Source: Phycisphaerales bacterium
Lineage (GTDB): Bacteria > Planctomycetota > Phycisphaerae > Phycisphaerales > UBA1924
Assembly (NCBI GenBank): GCA_029260415.1
Contig: JAJDDH010000290.1
Coordinates: forward strand, 1 to 8,559
DNA: 8,559 nucleotides
Direction of reading: 5' to 3'
The notes beneath the pieces were generated by a model. It was not told the DNA's origin and did no database searches. It saw only the letters and a list, made by a program, of their open reading frames with translations. Within the stretch, counting starts at the first letter, position 1, and every line of letters starts with the position of its first letter. Both the position numbers and the translations under genes were made by a program. This document shows positions 1 to 5,818 of this stretch, one piece after another.

Positions 1-155
1 TCGCGTTCGCGATCTTCATGGTCATCAAGATGATGAACAAGGCGACCGAGAAGATGAAGAAGCAGGAAGAGGAGCCCGCGCCCGAGGCGCCCAAGGTCAG
101 CTCGACCGACGCGCTGCTCATGGAGATCCGCGACTCGCTCAAGTCCAAGGGCTGA
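1..155 (+). CDS. mscL: Large-conductance mechanosensitive channel MscL, C-terminal 50 residues (5' end outside window)
   Basis: Only the last 50 codons plus TGA are visible; the reading frame begins at base 3. The visible peptide starts with the end of the second transmembrane helix (AFAIFMVIKMMN). A lysine-rich linker follows (KATEKMKKQEEE), then a Pro/Ala/Glu-rich stretch and a final amphipathic segment (LLMEIRDSLKSKG). This order, TM2 end then charged linker then C-terminal helix ending in EIRDxLK, is typical of the MscL tail that forms the cytoplasmic helical bundle. MscL is an inner-membrane homopentamer that opens under membrane tension to release solutes during osmotic downshock. The gene is followed closely by a strong terminator. 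The tail identity is clear; the pore-lining TM1 and the start cannot be judged here. Confidence 0.88.
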   Translation, partial: AFAIFMVIKMMNKATEKMKKQEEEPAPEAPKVSSTDALLMEIRDSLKSKG

Positions 156-177
156 TCGATCTCCGCACTCAACAAGC

Positions 178-209
178 AAGCCCGCCCCGGCAGACGCTGG
201 GGCGGGCTT
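178..209 (+). terminator. Rho-independent terminator after mscL, probably bidirectional
   Basis: A perfect 11-bp stem (AAGCCCGCCCC at 178-188 and GGGGCGGGCTT at 199-209) encloses a 10-base loop. On the plus strand it runs into TTTGTTGTG, a short T-rich tail. On the minus strand the same stem is followed by GCTTGTTG. It sits between the mscL stop and the convergent DUF481 gene stop and could end both transcripts. Confidence 0.88.
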
Positions 210-236
210 TGTTGTGCGCGGTGCTGATGGGCGGGC

Positions 237-1163
237 CTAGAACTTCCAGCCGAGGGTGACGTAGTAGTCGATGTCGTTCTTCTTGGCGCCGGCGCCCGGG
301 TTGGAGTCGTAGCGGTCCTCGAGCCCGAGCTTGAGGTACAGGTTGCTCTCCTGATCGAGCACGATCTCGTACCCGGCGTTGGTGATCCAGCGGAAGTCGC
401 CCACCTCATCGAGGCTGGGGAACAGCTCGGTGTTGACGAAGAACCGCTGCCCTTCCTTGATGTTCCAGTTGTAGTCGAGCCCGAGCAGGGCCTCGGGGCG
501 GAACTCCTCGTTGGGGCCGCCGATGGTCTGCGAGCCGCCGATACCCGCGCGGGCGAGCAGGGACATGTCGGGCGCCTGGTCCTCGGGTCGGATCAGCTCG
601 TAGCCGACGCCGCCGAACCCGGAGATGCGATGGTCCCACGCCTGGAACTCGTCGTACTCGTAGCTCCCCTGCACGAACGTGCGCCAGCGGCTGCCCGGAA
701 AGAGCCAGTCGTTGCGAGCCCTTGCGTCGAACCGGTTGGTGTTCTGTGTGCCGTTCTGGGTGCCGTACTTGTAGCTGAGGCCCAGCTTGGTCTCCATTTT
801 CTCGGTCAGGCGCTGGGCGTCGAGAGCGGTGCGGAAGTTGAACGACTCCGAGTTGCCATCGGAGCCGGTGATACCCAGCTCGACGCTGGCGTCCCAGCCG
901 CTCCAGAACGAGGTCGAGACCGGCTCGGGCGCCTGCTCGCTCGGCGCGGACGCGTCCACCTCGGGCTGAACGCGTTCACGCTCGGCGACCGCTTCGTCGT
1001 ACTCCCGCTGCGCCGCGTCGAGCGCGGCCCGGGCCGCCTCGAGGCGTGAACGGGCGTCGTCCAGGCGTTCGGCGGCGGGGACGGTGTCGTCCGACCCCAC
1101 CGCCAGTGTCGTTCCGCAGGCCAGCGCCAACGCGGCGTAAACGGTCAGTTGATCCAATCTCAC
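237..1163 (-). CDS. DUF481-type outer-membrane beta-barrel protein with N-terminal coiled coil
   Basis: A 308-residue exported protein. Residues 1-23 look like a Sec signal peptide (MRLDQLTVYAALALACGTTL then AVG). Residues 33-67 are a heptad-like Ala/Glu/Arg coiled coil. Residues 71-85 are a low-complexity linker. Residues 86-308 are alternating aromatic/polar strands that begin FWSGWDASVELGITGSDGN and end in GWKF, a terminal aromatic typical of outer-membrane barrels. The SVELG...GNSES motif resembles the DUF481 (YdiY, salt-induced outer-membrane protein) family, whose function is poorly defined. The start is GTG at 1161-1163. It is supported by AGGAG (plus-strand ctcct at 1172-1176) spaced 8 bases away; no better ATG lies nearby. 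The gene is divergent from the amidase gene and has its own candidate promoter and operator upstream. The barrel assignment is strong, the DUF481 name fairly strong, and a role in envelope or osmotic stress is inference only. Confidence 0.82.
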   Translation of the reverse strand: MRLDQLTVYAALALACGTTLAVGSDDTVPAAERLDDARSRLEAARAALDAAQREYDEAVAERERVQPEVDASAPSEQAPEPVSTSFWSGWDASVELGITGSDGNSESFNFRTALDAQRLTEKMETKLGLSYKYGTQNGTQNTNRFDARARNDWLFPGSRWRTFVQGSYEYDEFQAWDHRISGFGGVGYELIRPEDQAPDMSLLARAGIGGSQTIGGPNEEFRPEALLGLDYNWNIKEGQRFFVNTELFPSLDEVGDFRWITNAGYEIVLDQESNLYLKLGLEDRYDSNPGAGAKKNDIDYYVTLGWKF

Positions 1164-1235
1164 GATGCGTGCTCCTGATGGCCCCGCTGGGCCTCAACTC
1201 GTCCTTGCCCCGATGCCTCCCGGTTGGGCGAGGCG

Positions 1236-1264
1236 AGGCTATCGGTCCCGCGACCGATCCTCAA
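1236..1264 (-). promoter_or_regulatory. Candidate sigma70-like promoter of the DUF481 gene
   Basis: Read on the minus strand, TTGAGG (1264-1259) and TAGCCT (1241-1236) are separated by exactly 17 bases. They match the -35 consensus at 4/6 positions and the -10 consensus at 3/6. The predicted transcript would have a leader of about 65 bases before the GTG start. The match is modest, but it is the best in this 204-base gap, and the palindrome in the spacer adds weight. Confidence 0.45.
1241..1258. promoter_or_regulatory. Perfect 7-bp inverted repeat, candidate operator
   Basis: ATCGGTC (1241-1247) and GACCGAT (1252-1258) are perfect inverted copies separated by CCGC. The palindrome fills the spacer between the candidate -35 and -10 of the DUF481 promoter, a position where a dimeric regulator would control that promoter directly. 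It could instead form a hairpin in RNA, but it lies upstream of the predicted start of transcription, so a DNA-binding site fits better. No regulator gene is encoded in the window. Confidence 0.45.
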
Positions 1265-1311
1265 CCCCGCCCGGTTGCTCAGGAGCACAGGCACGCGAGG
1301 CGGGTCGAAAC

Positions 1312-1320
1312 TGATACCAT
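1312..1320 (+). promoter_or_regulatory. Candidate extended -10 promoter element of the amidase gene
   Basis: TGATACCAT contains a TGn extension followed by TACCAT, which matches the TATAAT consensus at four of six positions. No good -35 lies 16-18 bases upstream, which is tolerated by extended -10 promoters. It would give a leader of about 40 bases to the ATG at 1368. A near-identical element (TGATAGCAT) lies before the peroxiredoxin gene. Confidence 0.4.
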
Positions 1321-1367
1321 TGGACTTCACGCGCCCCCGAATCCGATGGAGAGGGGCGGAGGGCTCC

Positions 1368-2117
1368 ATGAATCGACGTGACGCGGTGAAGCTCGTTATC
1401 CGGACCAGTGGCGCCGCCCTGGGCGCTGGCGCCCTAACCGGGGCTCTGGGTGGCTGTGCGTCCTCACGCAGGCCTGGCGTGGGCAAAATCGGAGACCCCA
1501 TCCCCGACGACCCCCGCATCACCCGGGCGCCCAAGCGCATTGAGCCCTGGGCAGGCCCACCCACCACGACCACGCCCCCCGCTCCGCTCCCGAGCCCATC
1601 AATCAGCGGCGTCATCTCCCGCTCGCACTGGGCACGGGGCGCCCCCCGCCCCTGGCTGGCGGACCCGATGAACGGCATCCGCCATATCACCGTCCACCAC
1701 GACGGCATGAGCCCGTTCACCAACAGCTCCTGGGGCGACGCCGCCCACCGGATCGAGGCCATCCGCAACGCCCACACGGGCAAGGGCTGGGCGGACATTG
1801 GCTACCACTACGTCATCGACCCGGCGGGGCGCATCTGGCAGGCCCGCCCGCTCGAGCTCCAGGGCGCCCACGTCAAATCAGCCAACCCGCACAACCTGGG
1901 CATCTGCGTGCTGGGCAACTTCGAGCGCCAGCGCCCGACCAGCGCCGCGGTCCAGTCGCTCGAGAACCTGATCGCCTCAGAGATGCGCCGCCTGGGCGTG
2001 CCGCTGTCCGAGGTCCGGACGCACCAAGAGCTGGCCGCGACGGCCTGCCCCGGGCGTTCGCTCCAGGCGAAGATGAACTCGACGCGCTCGCGCGGCGGTC
2101 GACTGCGCCGGGCCTGA
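1368..2117 (+). CDS. N-acetylmuramoyl-L-alanine amidase (amidase_2/PGRP fold), exported lipoprotein
   Basis: A 249-residue zinc amidase that should cut the bond between MurNAc and L-Ala in peptidoglycan, acting in the periplasm or at a membrane surface. Residues 1-30 combine a twin-arginine start (NRRDAVK) with an Ala/Gly-rich hydrophobic stretch and a lipobox ending in GGC (Cys30), suggesting Tat export with lipidation. Residues 40-80 are a Pro/Thr-rich linker. The catalytic domain spans about 83-235. Likely zinc ligands are His110 (ITVHHD), His219 (RTHQE) and Cys227 (TACPG). Tyr146 (GYHYVID) and Thr225 sit where the catalytic Tyr and the Lys/Thr of T7 lysozyme and PGRP amidases lie. The frame is open further upstream, but the start chosen has GGAGG at 1358-1362 and gives a signal peptide at the N terminus. 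The domain call is firm; cell-wall recycling or division as the process is inference. Confidence 0.9.
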   Translation: MNRRDAVKLVIRTSGAALGAGALTGALGGCASSRRPGVGKIGDPIPDDPRITRAPKRIEPWAGPPTTTTPPAPLPSPSISGVISRSHWARGAPRPWLADPMNGIRHITVHHDGMSPFTNSSWGDAAHRIEAIRNAHTGKGWADIGYHYVIDPAGRIWQARPLELQGAHVKSANPHNLGICVLGNFERQRPTSAAVQSLENLIASEMRRLGVPLSEVRTHQELAATACPGRSLQAKMNSTRSRGGRLRRA

Positions 2118-2144
2118 CCCGGCGCTGCAGACCGGTCTCAGGCC
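2111..2144. terminator. Inverted repeat across both stop codons of a convergent gene pair, candidate bidirectional terminator
   Basis: GGCCTGA (2111-2117) and TCAGGCC (2138-2144) are perfect inverted copies. Each contains the TGA stop of one gene, amidase on plus and yggS on minus, because both end in GCC TGA. Inside, CC/GG pairs at 2118-2119 with 2134-2135 and at 2121-2122 with 2132-2133 can lengthen the stem with small bulges. There is no T-tract, so classical intrinsic termination is uncertain. Confidence 0.4.
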
Positions 2145-2938
2145 TCGACCGCCTCGGGCTTGGCCCCGAAGATGCTCGTGCCCACACGGACGATGTTGGC
2201 GCCCTCTTCGAGAGCGATCTCGTAGTCGCCGCTCATGCCCATCGAGAGCAGGTCGAAGCGCCCCTCGCCCGCGCCCTCGCGCCGGATGTCCTCGAACAGC
2301 TCGCGGCAGCGCCGGAAGGTCGTCCGCGTGGTCTCGGGGTTGTCCGTCTCGGCAGCCATCGTCATCAGCCCGCGCACGCGGACGTTGATCATCGTGTCAA
2401 TCTGCTCGGCCAGCACCCCCGCCGCGGCGACCGGGCACCCGTGCTTCTGATCCTCGCCCGAGCAGTTGACCTGCACGAGCACGTCGATCGTCTCGTCGCG
2501 CTTGTTGGCGATGGTCTGCAGCTCCTCGGCCAGGCGCAGCGAGTCCACGGAATGGATCAGGCGGCTGAACTCCACGACCTTGCGCGCCTTGTTGCGCTGC
2601 AGGCTGCCGATCATGTGCCAGCGCACGGGCTTGTCGGCGTCGAACACCCCGCCCTCGCCATCGCCGGCCGAACGCTGGGCCCGGGTCCGCTCGAGCACGC
2701 TCATGCGGTCGAACCATTCCTTGACCACCGAGGCGCGCTGGATGAGCTGCTGGACGCGGTTCTCGCCGAAGTCCCGGTGCCCGAGCTCGATGAGCTCGCG
2801 GATGTCGTCGATCTCCGCGTGCTTGGCGACGGCGACGAGGATCACCGAGCTGGGCGTTCGCCCGGCGCTGGCGCAGGCCTCGCCCACGCGGGTGCGGACC
2901 TCGTTGTAACGGCTCTCAAGTGTCTGGCTCGCGTTCAT
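2138..2938 (-). CDS. yggS: YggS-family PLP homeostasis protein (PLPHP, COG0325)
   Basis: A 266-residue cytosolic protein with the alanine-racemase-type TIM-barrel fold, which binds pyridoxal 5'-phosphate and buffers vitamin B6 and amino-acid metabolism without a known catalytic turnover. Visible family motifs, in order: VAVAKH with Lys39 as the Schiff-base lysine, FGENRVQ (58-64), WHMIGSLQRNK (107-117), HSVDS (129-133), VQVNCSGEDQKHGC (156-168), GLMTM (190-194), LSMGMSGDYEIALEEGANIV (231-250) and RVGTSIFG (251-258). The start is ATG at 2936-2938, with GGAGG (plus-strand cctcc at 2943-2947) 4 bases upstream; the longer open frame encodes no family sequence and overlaps the divergent gene. The segment between FGEN and WHMIG is about 25 residues longer than usual. 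It is divergent from the peroxiredoxin gene and convergent with the amidase gene. Confidence 0.93.
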   Translation of the reverse strand: MNASQTLESRYNEVRTRVGEACASAGRTPSSVILVAVAKHAEIDDIRELIELGHRDFGENRVQQLIQRASVVKEWFDRMSVLERTRAQRSAGDGEGGVFDADKPVRWHMIGSLQRNKARKVVEFSRLIHSVDSLRLAEELQTIANKRDETIDVLVQVNCSGEDQKHGCPVAAAGVLAEQIDTMINVRVRGLMTMAAETDNPETTRTTFRRCRELFEDIRREGAGEGRFDLLSMGMSGDYEIALEEGANIVRVGTSIFGAKPEAVEA

Positions 2939-2987
2939 CTTCCCTCCGTGGGCGCCAAACCCGCGCCGGCTCCGCCGGGCGGTGTCG

Positions 2988-2996
2988 TGATAGCAT
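2988..2996 (+). promoter_or_regulatory. Candidate extended -10 element of the peroxiredoxin gene, overlapping a possible -10 for yggS
   Basis: TGATAGCAT on the plus strand has a TGn extension plus TAGCAT, and it shares the pattern TGATANCAT with the element before the amidase gene. On the minus strand, TATGCT (2997-2992) overlaps it and could serve yggS. Neither direction has a convincing -35. This is the only AT-richer spot in the 112-base divergent gap, so overlapping divergent promoters are plausible. Confidence 0.38.
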
Positions 2997-3050
2997 ACTC
3001 GCTCAGAGCGCCCGCGGCGCCCCAGGAACTTCAGCGAGAGGAGCAGGCCC

Positions 3051-3539
3051 ATGACCAACCAGACCCTGGCAGAGCGCGATACGCCCCTGACCGCCGGCGA
3101 CCCCGCGCCAGACTTCACCCTCCCCGACCAGGATCGGGTCGAGTGGTCCCTACGCGAGCAGCTGAGCAAGGGCGACGTCGTGCTGTGCTTCTACCCGTTC
3201 TCGTTCACCGGGATCTGCGGCACCGAGATGAAGTGCATCTCCAGCGAGATGCAGCGCTGGCAGGACCAGGGCGCCCAGGTGGTGGGTGTCTCGTGCGACT
3301 CGTTCGCCGTCCAGCGCGCGTGGGCCGACCAGGCGGGATTCACCCACACGCTGCTCTCGGACCTGCACCGCCATGTCTGCAAGGCGTACGGGCTCTACTG
3401 GCCCGAGATGAACGTCGCCTCGCGCGGGACAGTCATCGTCACCCGCTCGGACGCGGGCGAGCCCGTCGTCCGCTGGTCGCAGGCCCGCGAGGTTGGCAAC
3501 GCGATGGACTTTGACCAGGTGCTGGCCAAGCTCGCCTGA
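3051..3539 (+). CDS. Peroxiredoxin, AhpC/TSA superfamily (AhpE-like)
   Basis: A 162-residue thiol peroxidase, expected in the cytosol, that reduces hydrogen peroxide or organic peroxides. The thioredoxin-like fold is shown by GDPAPDFTLPDQD (16-28), then YPFSFTGICGTEM (48-60) with the peroxidatic Cys56 and Thr53, then a segment ending SRGTVIV (124-130) with the active-site Arg125. The FTGIC motif and the ASRGT block resemble one-cysteine AhpE proteins more than typical two-cysteine AhpC. Extra cysteines are Cys46, Cys62, Cys82 and Cys110; any might resolve the sulfenic acid, or a small thiol or thioredoxin-like partner may do it. Length is normal for AhpE/BCP proteins. The start ATG has AGGAG at 3039-3043, 7 bases upstream. 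It ends 6 bases before the stop of the convergent lipoprotein gene. The superfamily is certain; the subfamily is less so. Confidence 0.92.
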   Translation: MTNQTLAERDTPLTAGDPAPDFTLPDQDRVEWSLREQLSKGDVVLCFYPFSFTGICGTEMKCISSEMQRWQDQGAQVVGVSCDSFAVQRAWADQAGFTHTLLSDLHRHVCKAYGLYWPEMNVASRGTVIVTRSDAGEPVVRWSQAREVGNAMDFDQVLAKLA

Positions 3540-3545
3540 GGGCGT

Positions 3546-3821
3546 CTAGGGCTGCTCCGCCCACTTGCGCCGGTCCGGGGACATCGGGCTGTCCGAGCCC
3601 ACGGGATCGGACTTCTGCTTCCAGCGCCCGTATCCGTCCCGCCTGTCGCGGACGCTCGGGTCCAGGGCGTCGGAGGAGAGCCCCAGCTCGCGGGCCCGCT
3701 GCTCGCTGGCCTGGTTCTGGGCCTTGCCCGACGAGGCGCACCCTGACGGGACGGAGAGGACCAGGGCGCCGCCCATGAGGGCGAGCACCACACCAACGGG
3801 CTTCTGACTACGCTCACGCAT
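3546..3821 (-). CDS. Small putative lipoprotein, unknown function
   Basis: I do not recognise a family. The 91-residue product has a basic N terminus (MRERSQKPVG), a hydrophobic stretch (VVLALMGGALVLSVPSG) and Cys28 in a lipobox-like PSGC, suggesting signal peptidase II processing and membrane anchoring. A proline at -3 of the lipobox is unusual. The mature part is short, charged and probably disordered, with KWAEQP at its end. Two adjacent ATG codons (3824-3822 and 3821-3819) could start it, and I took the inner one; the outer adds one Met. No clear Shine-Dalgarno is visible and the divergent gpmI start is only about 30 bases away, so the message may be leaderless or nearly so. The export-like N terminus and a position that fits exactly between two firmly called genes argue that it is real. 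Confidence 0.62.
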   Translation of the reverse strand: MRERSQKPVGVVLALMGGALVLSVPSGCASSGKAQNQASEQRARELGLSSDALDPSVRDRRDGYGRWKQKSDPVGSDSPMSPDRRKWAEQP

Positions 3822-3854
3822 CATGCCCGAGGGTACGCACGCCGGAGACCGCGG

Positions 3855-5498
3855 ATGCCTGAGCCGAAGAACACGCCGTTCGTCCTGATCATCCGCGACG
3901 GGTGGGGACGGAACCCGAACGCGAGCCACGACGCGTTCAACGCGATCAAGCTGGCCGACTCGCCCATCAACGACGCGCTCGAACGGGACTGGCCCAGCAC
4001 GCTCATCGCCACCAGCGGCGAGGACGTCGGGCTGACCGAGGGCACGATGGGCAACTCGGAGGTCGGGCACCAGAATATCGGGGCCGGGCGGATCGTCGAT
4101 CAGGACGCGGTCCGCATCACCAAGGCCTGCCGCGAGGGCACGCTCAAGGACATCCCCGCGCTGACCGACGCGATCACGGGCGCCCGCGACGCGGGCAAGA
4201 CGGTCCACCTCATGGGCATCTGCTCGGACGCGGGGGTACACGGGCAGCTCGAGCACCTGTACGCCCTGCTGCGCCTGTGCAAGGACCTGGGCGCCGACGA
4301 CGTTGCGCTGCACCTGTTCACGGACGGTCGCGACACGGGGCCGTACACCGGGGCCGAGTTCATCGCGCAGATCGAGGAGGTGCTGGGCGAGCTGGGCATC
4401 GGGCGGATCGTGTCGGTCATCGGGCGGTACTGGGCGATGGACCGCGACAACCGCTGGGAGCGGGTGCAGGTCGCCTACGAGTGCCTGACGGGGCGGGGCG
4501 TCGAGGGCGCGACAGTCGGGCTCTCCCCCACCGCCGACGACGCGGTCCGCGCGTACTACGAGGAGCCCTCGGGCGAGACCCTCCGCGGCGACGAGTTCGT
4601 CTCCCCCACCATGATCGGCGACACCCTCGAAGAGGCCATGACCACCCGCATCAACGACGGCGACGCGGTCATCTACTACAACTACCGCGGCGACCGCCCC
4701 CGCGAGCTCTGCTCCGCACTGCTCCTGCCCGAGTTCGACGGCTCCATGGAGCTCACGCCCTCGCCCGACTCCGGGCGGCGTGGATTCGAGCGGGGCAAGA
4801 AGCTCGACCTCCGCTTCGTGATGATGACGCCCTACTCGACACGCCTGAGCGAGCTGGCGCCCGTCGCGTTCCCCAAGCCGCCCAAGATGGTCAGCATCGG
4901 GGGCGAGTACCTGTCGTCACTCGGGCTGACCCAGTTCCGCTGCGCCGAGACCGAGAAGTTCCCGCACGTCACGTTCTTCTTCAACGACTACCGCGACGAC
5001 CCGTTCGAGGGCGAGCACCGCGAGATCATCCAGTCGCCCCGCGTCGCGACGTACGACCTGCAGCCCGAGATGTCCGCCGCGGGTGTCTGCGACGCCGTGC
5101 TCGGGCGCCTGTTCGCCTCGGACTGCGAGGACGTGCTGGTGGTGAACTTCGCCAACGGGGACATGGTCGGACACACGGGCAACCTGGACGCCGCGATCAA
5201 GGCGTGCGAGACCGTGGACGCGTGCGTGGGCAAGGTCGTGGAGGCGACGCTGGCCCGGGGCGGGTCGCTGATCGTGACGGCCGACCACGGCAACGCCGAG
5301 CAGATGTGGAACCCCGAGACGGACTCACCCCACACGGCGCACACGACCTTCCGGGTCCCGCTGATCGTCGTCGGGCGCGAGTTCACGGGCGCGACGCTGG
5401 GCGAGGGCGGGCGCCTGGCGGACATCTTCCCGACGGCGCTGCAGATGATCGGGCTGGAACAGCCCCCGGAGATGACGGGCTGCTCGCTGCTGCGATAG
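3855..5498 (+). CDS. gpmI: 2,3-bisphosphoglycerate-independent phosphoglycerate mutase
   Basis: A 547-residue, full-length, two-metal alkaline-phosphatase-superfamily mutase that interconverts 3- and 2-phosphoglycerate in glycolysis and gluconeogenesis in the cytosol. Phosphatase-domain metal ligands and nucleophile: Asp15 (RDGWG), Ser68 (MGNSEVGHQNIGAGR), Asp436 and His440 (NGDMVGH), Asp477 and His478 (TADHGN), His496 (HTAHT). Transferase-domain substrate residues: His129 (SDAGVH), Arg159/Asp160 (TDGRD), Arg191 and Arg197 (GRYWAMDRDNRW), Arg278 and Arg281 (NYRGDR). Lys368 lies in AETEKFPHVTFFF. All expected catalytic positions are present. Small departures from the common form are Arg14 before the first Asp (often Leu) and DYRDDPFEGE after the FFFN strand. 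The start ATG has GGAG at 3843-3846, 8 bases upstream. It is divergent from the lipoprotein gene and ends 6 bases from the convergent slyX-like stop. It appears to be monocistronic. Confidence 0.97.
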   Translation: MPEPKNTPFVLIIRDGWGRNPNASHDAFNAIKLADSPINDALERDWPSTLIATSGEDVGLTEGTMGNSEVGHQNIGAGRIVDQDAVRITKACREGTLKDIPALTDAITGARDAGKTVHLMGICSDAGVHGQLEHLYALLRLCKDLGADDVALHLFTDGRDTGPYTGAEFIAQIEEVLGELGIGRIVSVIGRYWAMDRDNRWERVQVAYECLTGRGVEGATVGLSPTADDAVRAYYEEPSGETLRGDEFVSPTMIGDTLEEAMTTRINDGDAVIYYNYRGDRPRELCSALLLPEFDGSMELTPSPDSGRRGFERGKKLDLRFVMMTPYSTRLSELAPVAFPKPPKMVSIGGEYLSSLGLTQFRCAETEKFPHVTFFFNDYRDDPFEGEHREIIQSPRVATYDLQPEMSAAGVCDAVLGRLFASDCEDVLVVNFANGDMVGHTGNLDAAIKACETVDACVGKVVEATLARGGSLIVTADHGNAEQMWNPETDSPHTAHTTFRVPLIVVGREFTGATLGEGGRLADIFPTALQMIGLEQPPEMTGCSLLR

Positions 5499-5504
5499 GC
5501 GGGC

Positions 5505-5756
5505 TCAGAGCGGGTCGCGCGAGATGTCCGGGCCCGCGCTGTGGGGCGGGGGCACCAGCCCGGGCTCCTGCTCCCGGTCGGCGATCTCGGTGAGTCGCGT
5601 CTCGAGCGTCCCCAGGCGCCTGGCGAGCGCCTCGATCGAGCGGGCGACGTTTCGGATCTCTTCGCTGAGCGCTTCGCTGGTCTGGTCGGTAAACATGACC
5701 GACTCTTCCAGACGGGTCACACGGACGTGCACGTTCTCGTTGCTCTCAGCGCTCAT
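5505..5756 (-). CDS. slyX: SlyX-like small coiled-coil protein
   Basis: An 83-residue soluble protein. Residues 10-62 form one long predicted coiled coil (RVTRLEESVMFTDQTSEAL onward to LETRLTEIADRE) and the tail is Pro-rich with PPPH (residues 69-72). The order RxxxLEExxxFxxQTxExL, then a helix, then PPPH matches the SlyX family, whose members are about 70-80 residues and end in PPPHY. Here the tail runs on for another 11 residues (SAGPDISRDPL) and lacks the terminal Tyr. SlyX function is unknown despite its old link to lysis by phiX174 E protein. The start ATG is preceded by GAGG about 8 bases upstream. It lies 62 bases downstream of the diguanylate cyclase gene on the same strand, so it may be read with it or from TACGAT at 5797-5792. 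It is convergent with gpmI. The gene is likely real; the family name rests on short motifs. Confidence 0.72.
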   Translation of the reverse strand: MSAESNENVHVRVTRLEESVMFTDQTSEALSEEIRNVARSIEALARRLGTLETRLTEIADREQEPGLVPPPHSAGPDISRDPL

Positions 5757-5818
5757 GGGTCGACCTCGCTCTCACCGCATTGGTGCAGCAGATCGTACCC
5801 GCGTGATCCGCCCGGGCC

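Noticed and set aside
1224..1367. 48-codon N-terminal extension of the amidase
   Set aside because: It would bury the Tat/lipoprotein signal inside the chain. The ATG at 1368 has GGAGG five bases upstream, and the extension runs through the divergent promoter and palindrome region.
2939..3169. 77-codon upstream extension of yggS
   Set aside because: It overlaps the peroxiredoxin coding region on the other strand and shows no family sequence. The ATG at 2938 has a strong ribosome site.
2441..3514. 357-residue plus-strand open frame across yggS and the peroxiredoxin gene
   Set aside because: It covers two clear genes on opposite strands in the wrong frames and ends in Arg/Pro-rich sequence.
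3902..5593. 563-residue open frame overlapping gpmI on the same strand
   Set aside because: Arg/Pro/Ala-rich composition typical of an out-of-frame reading of high-GC DNA; gpmI in the other frame has every catalytic motif.
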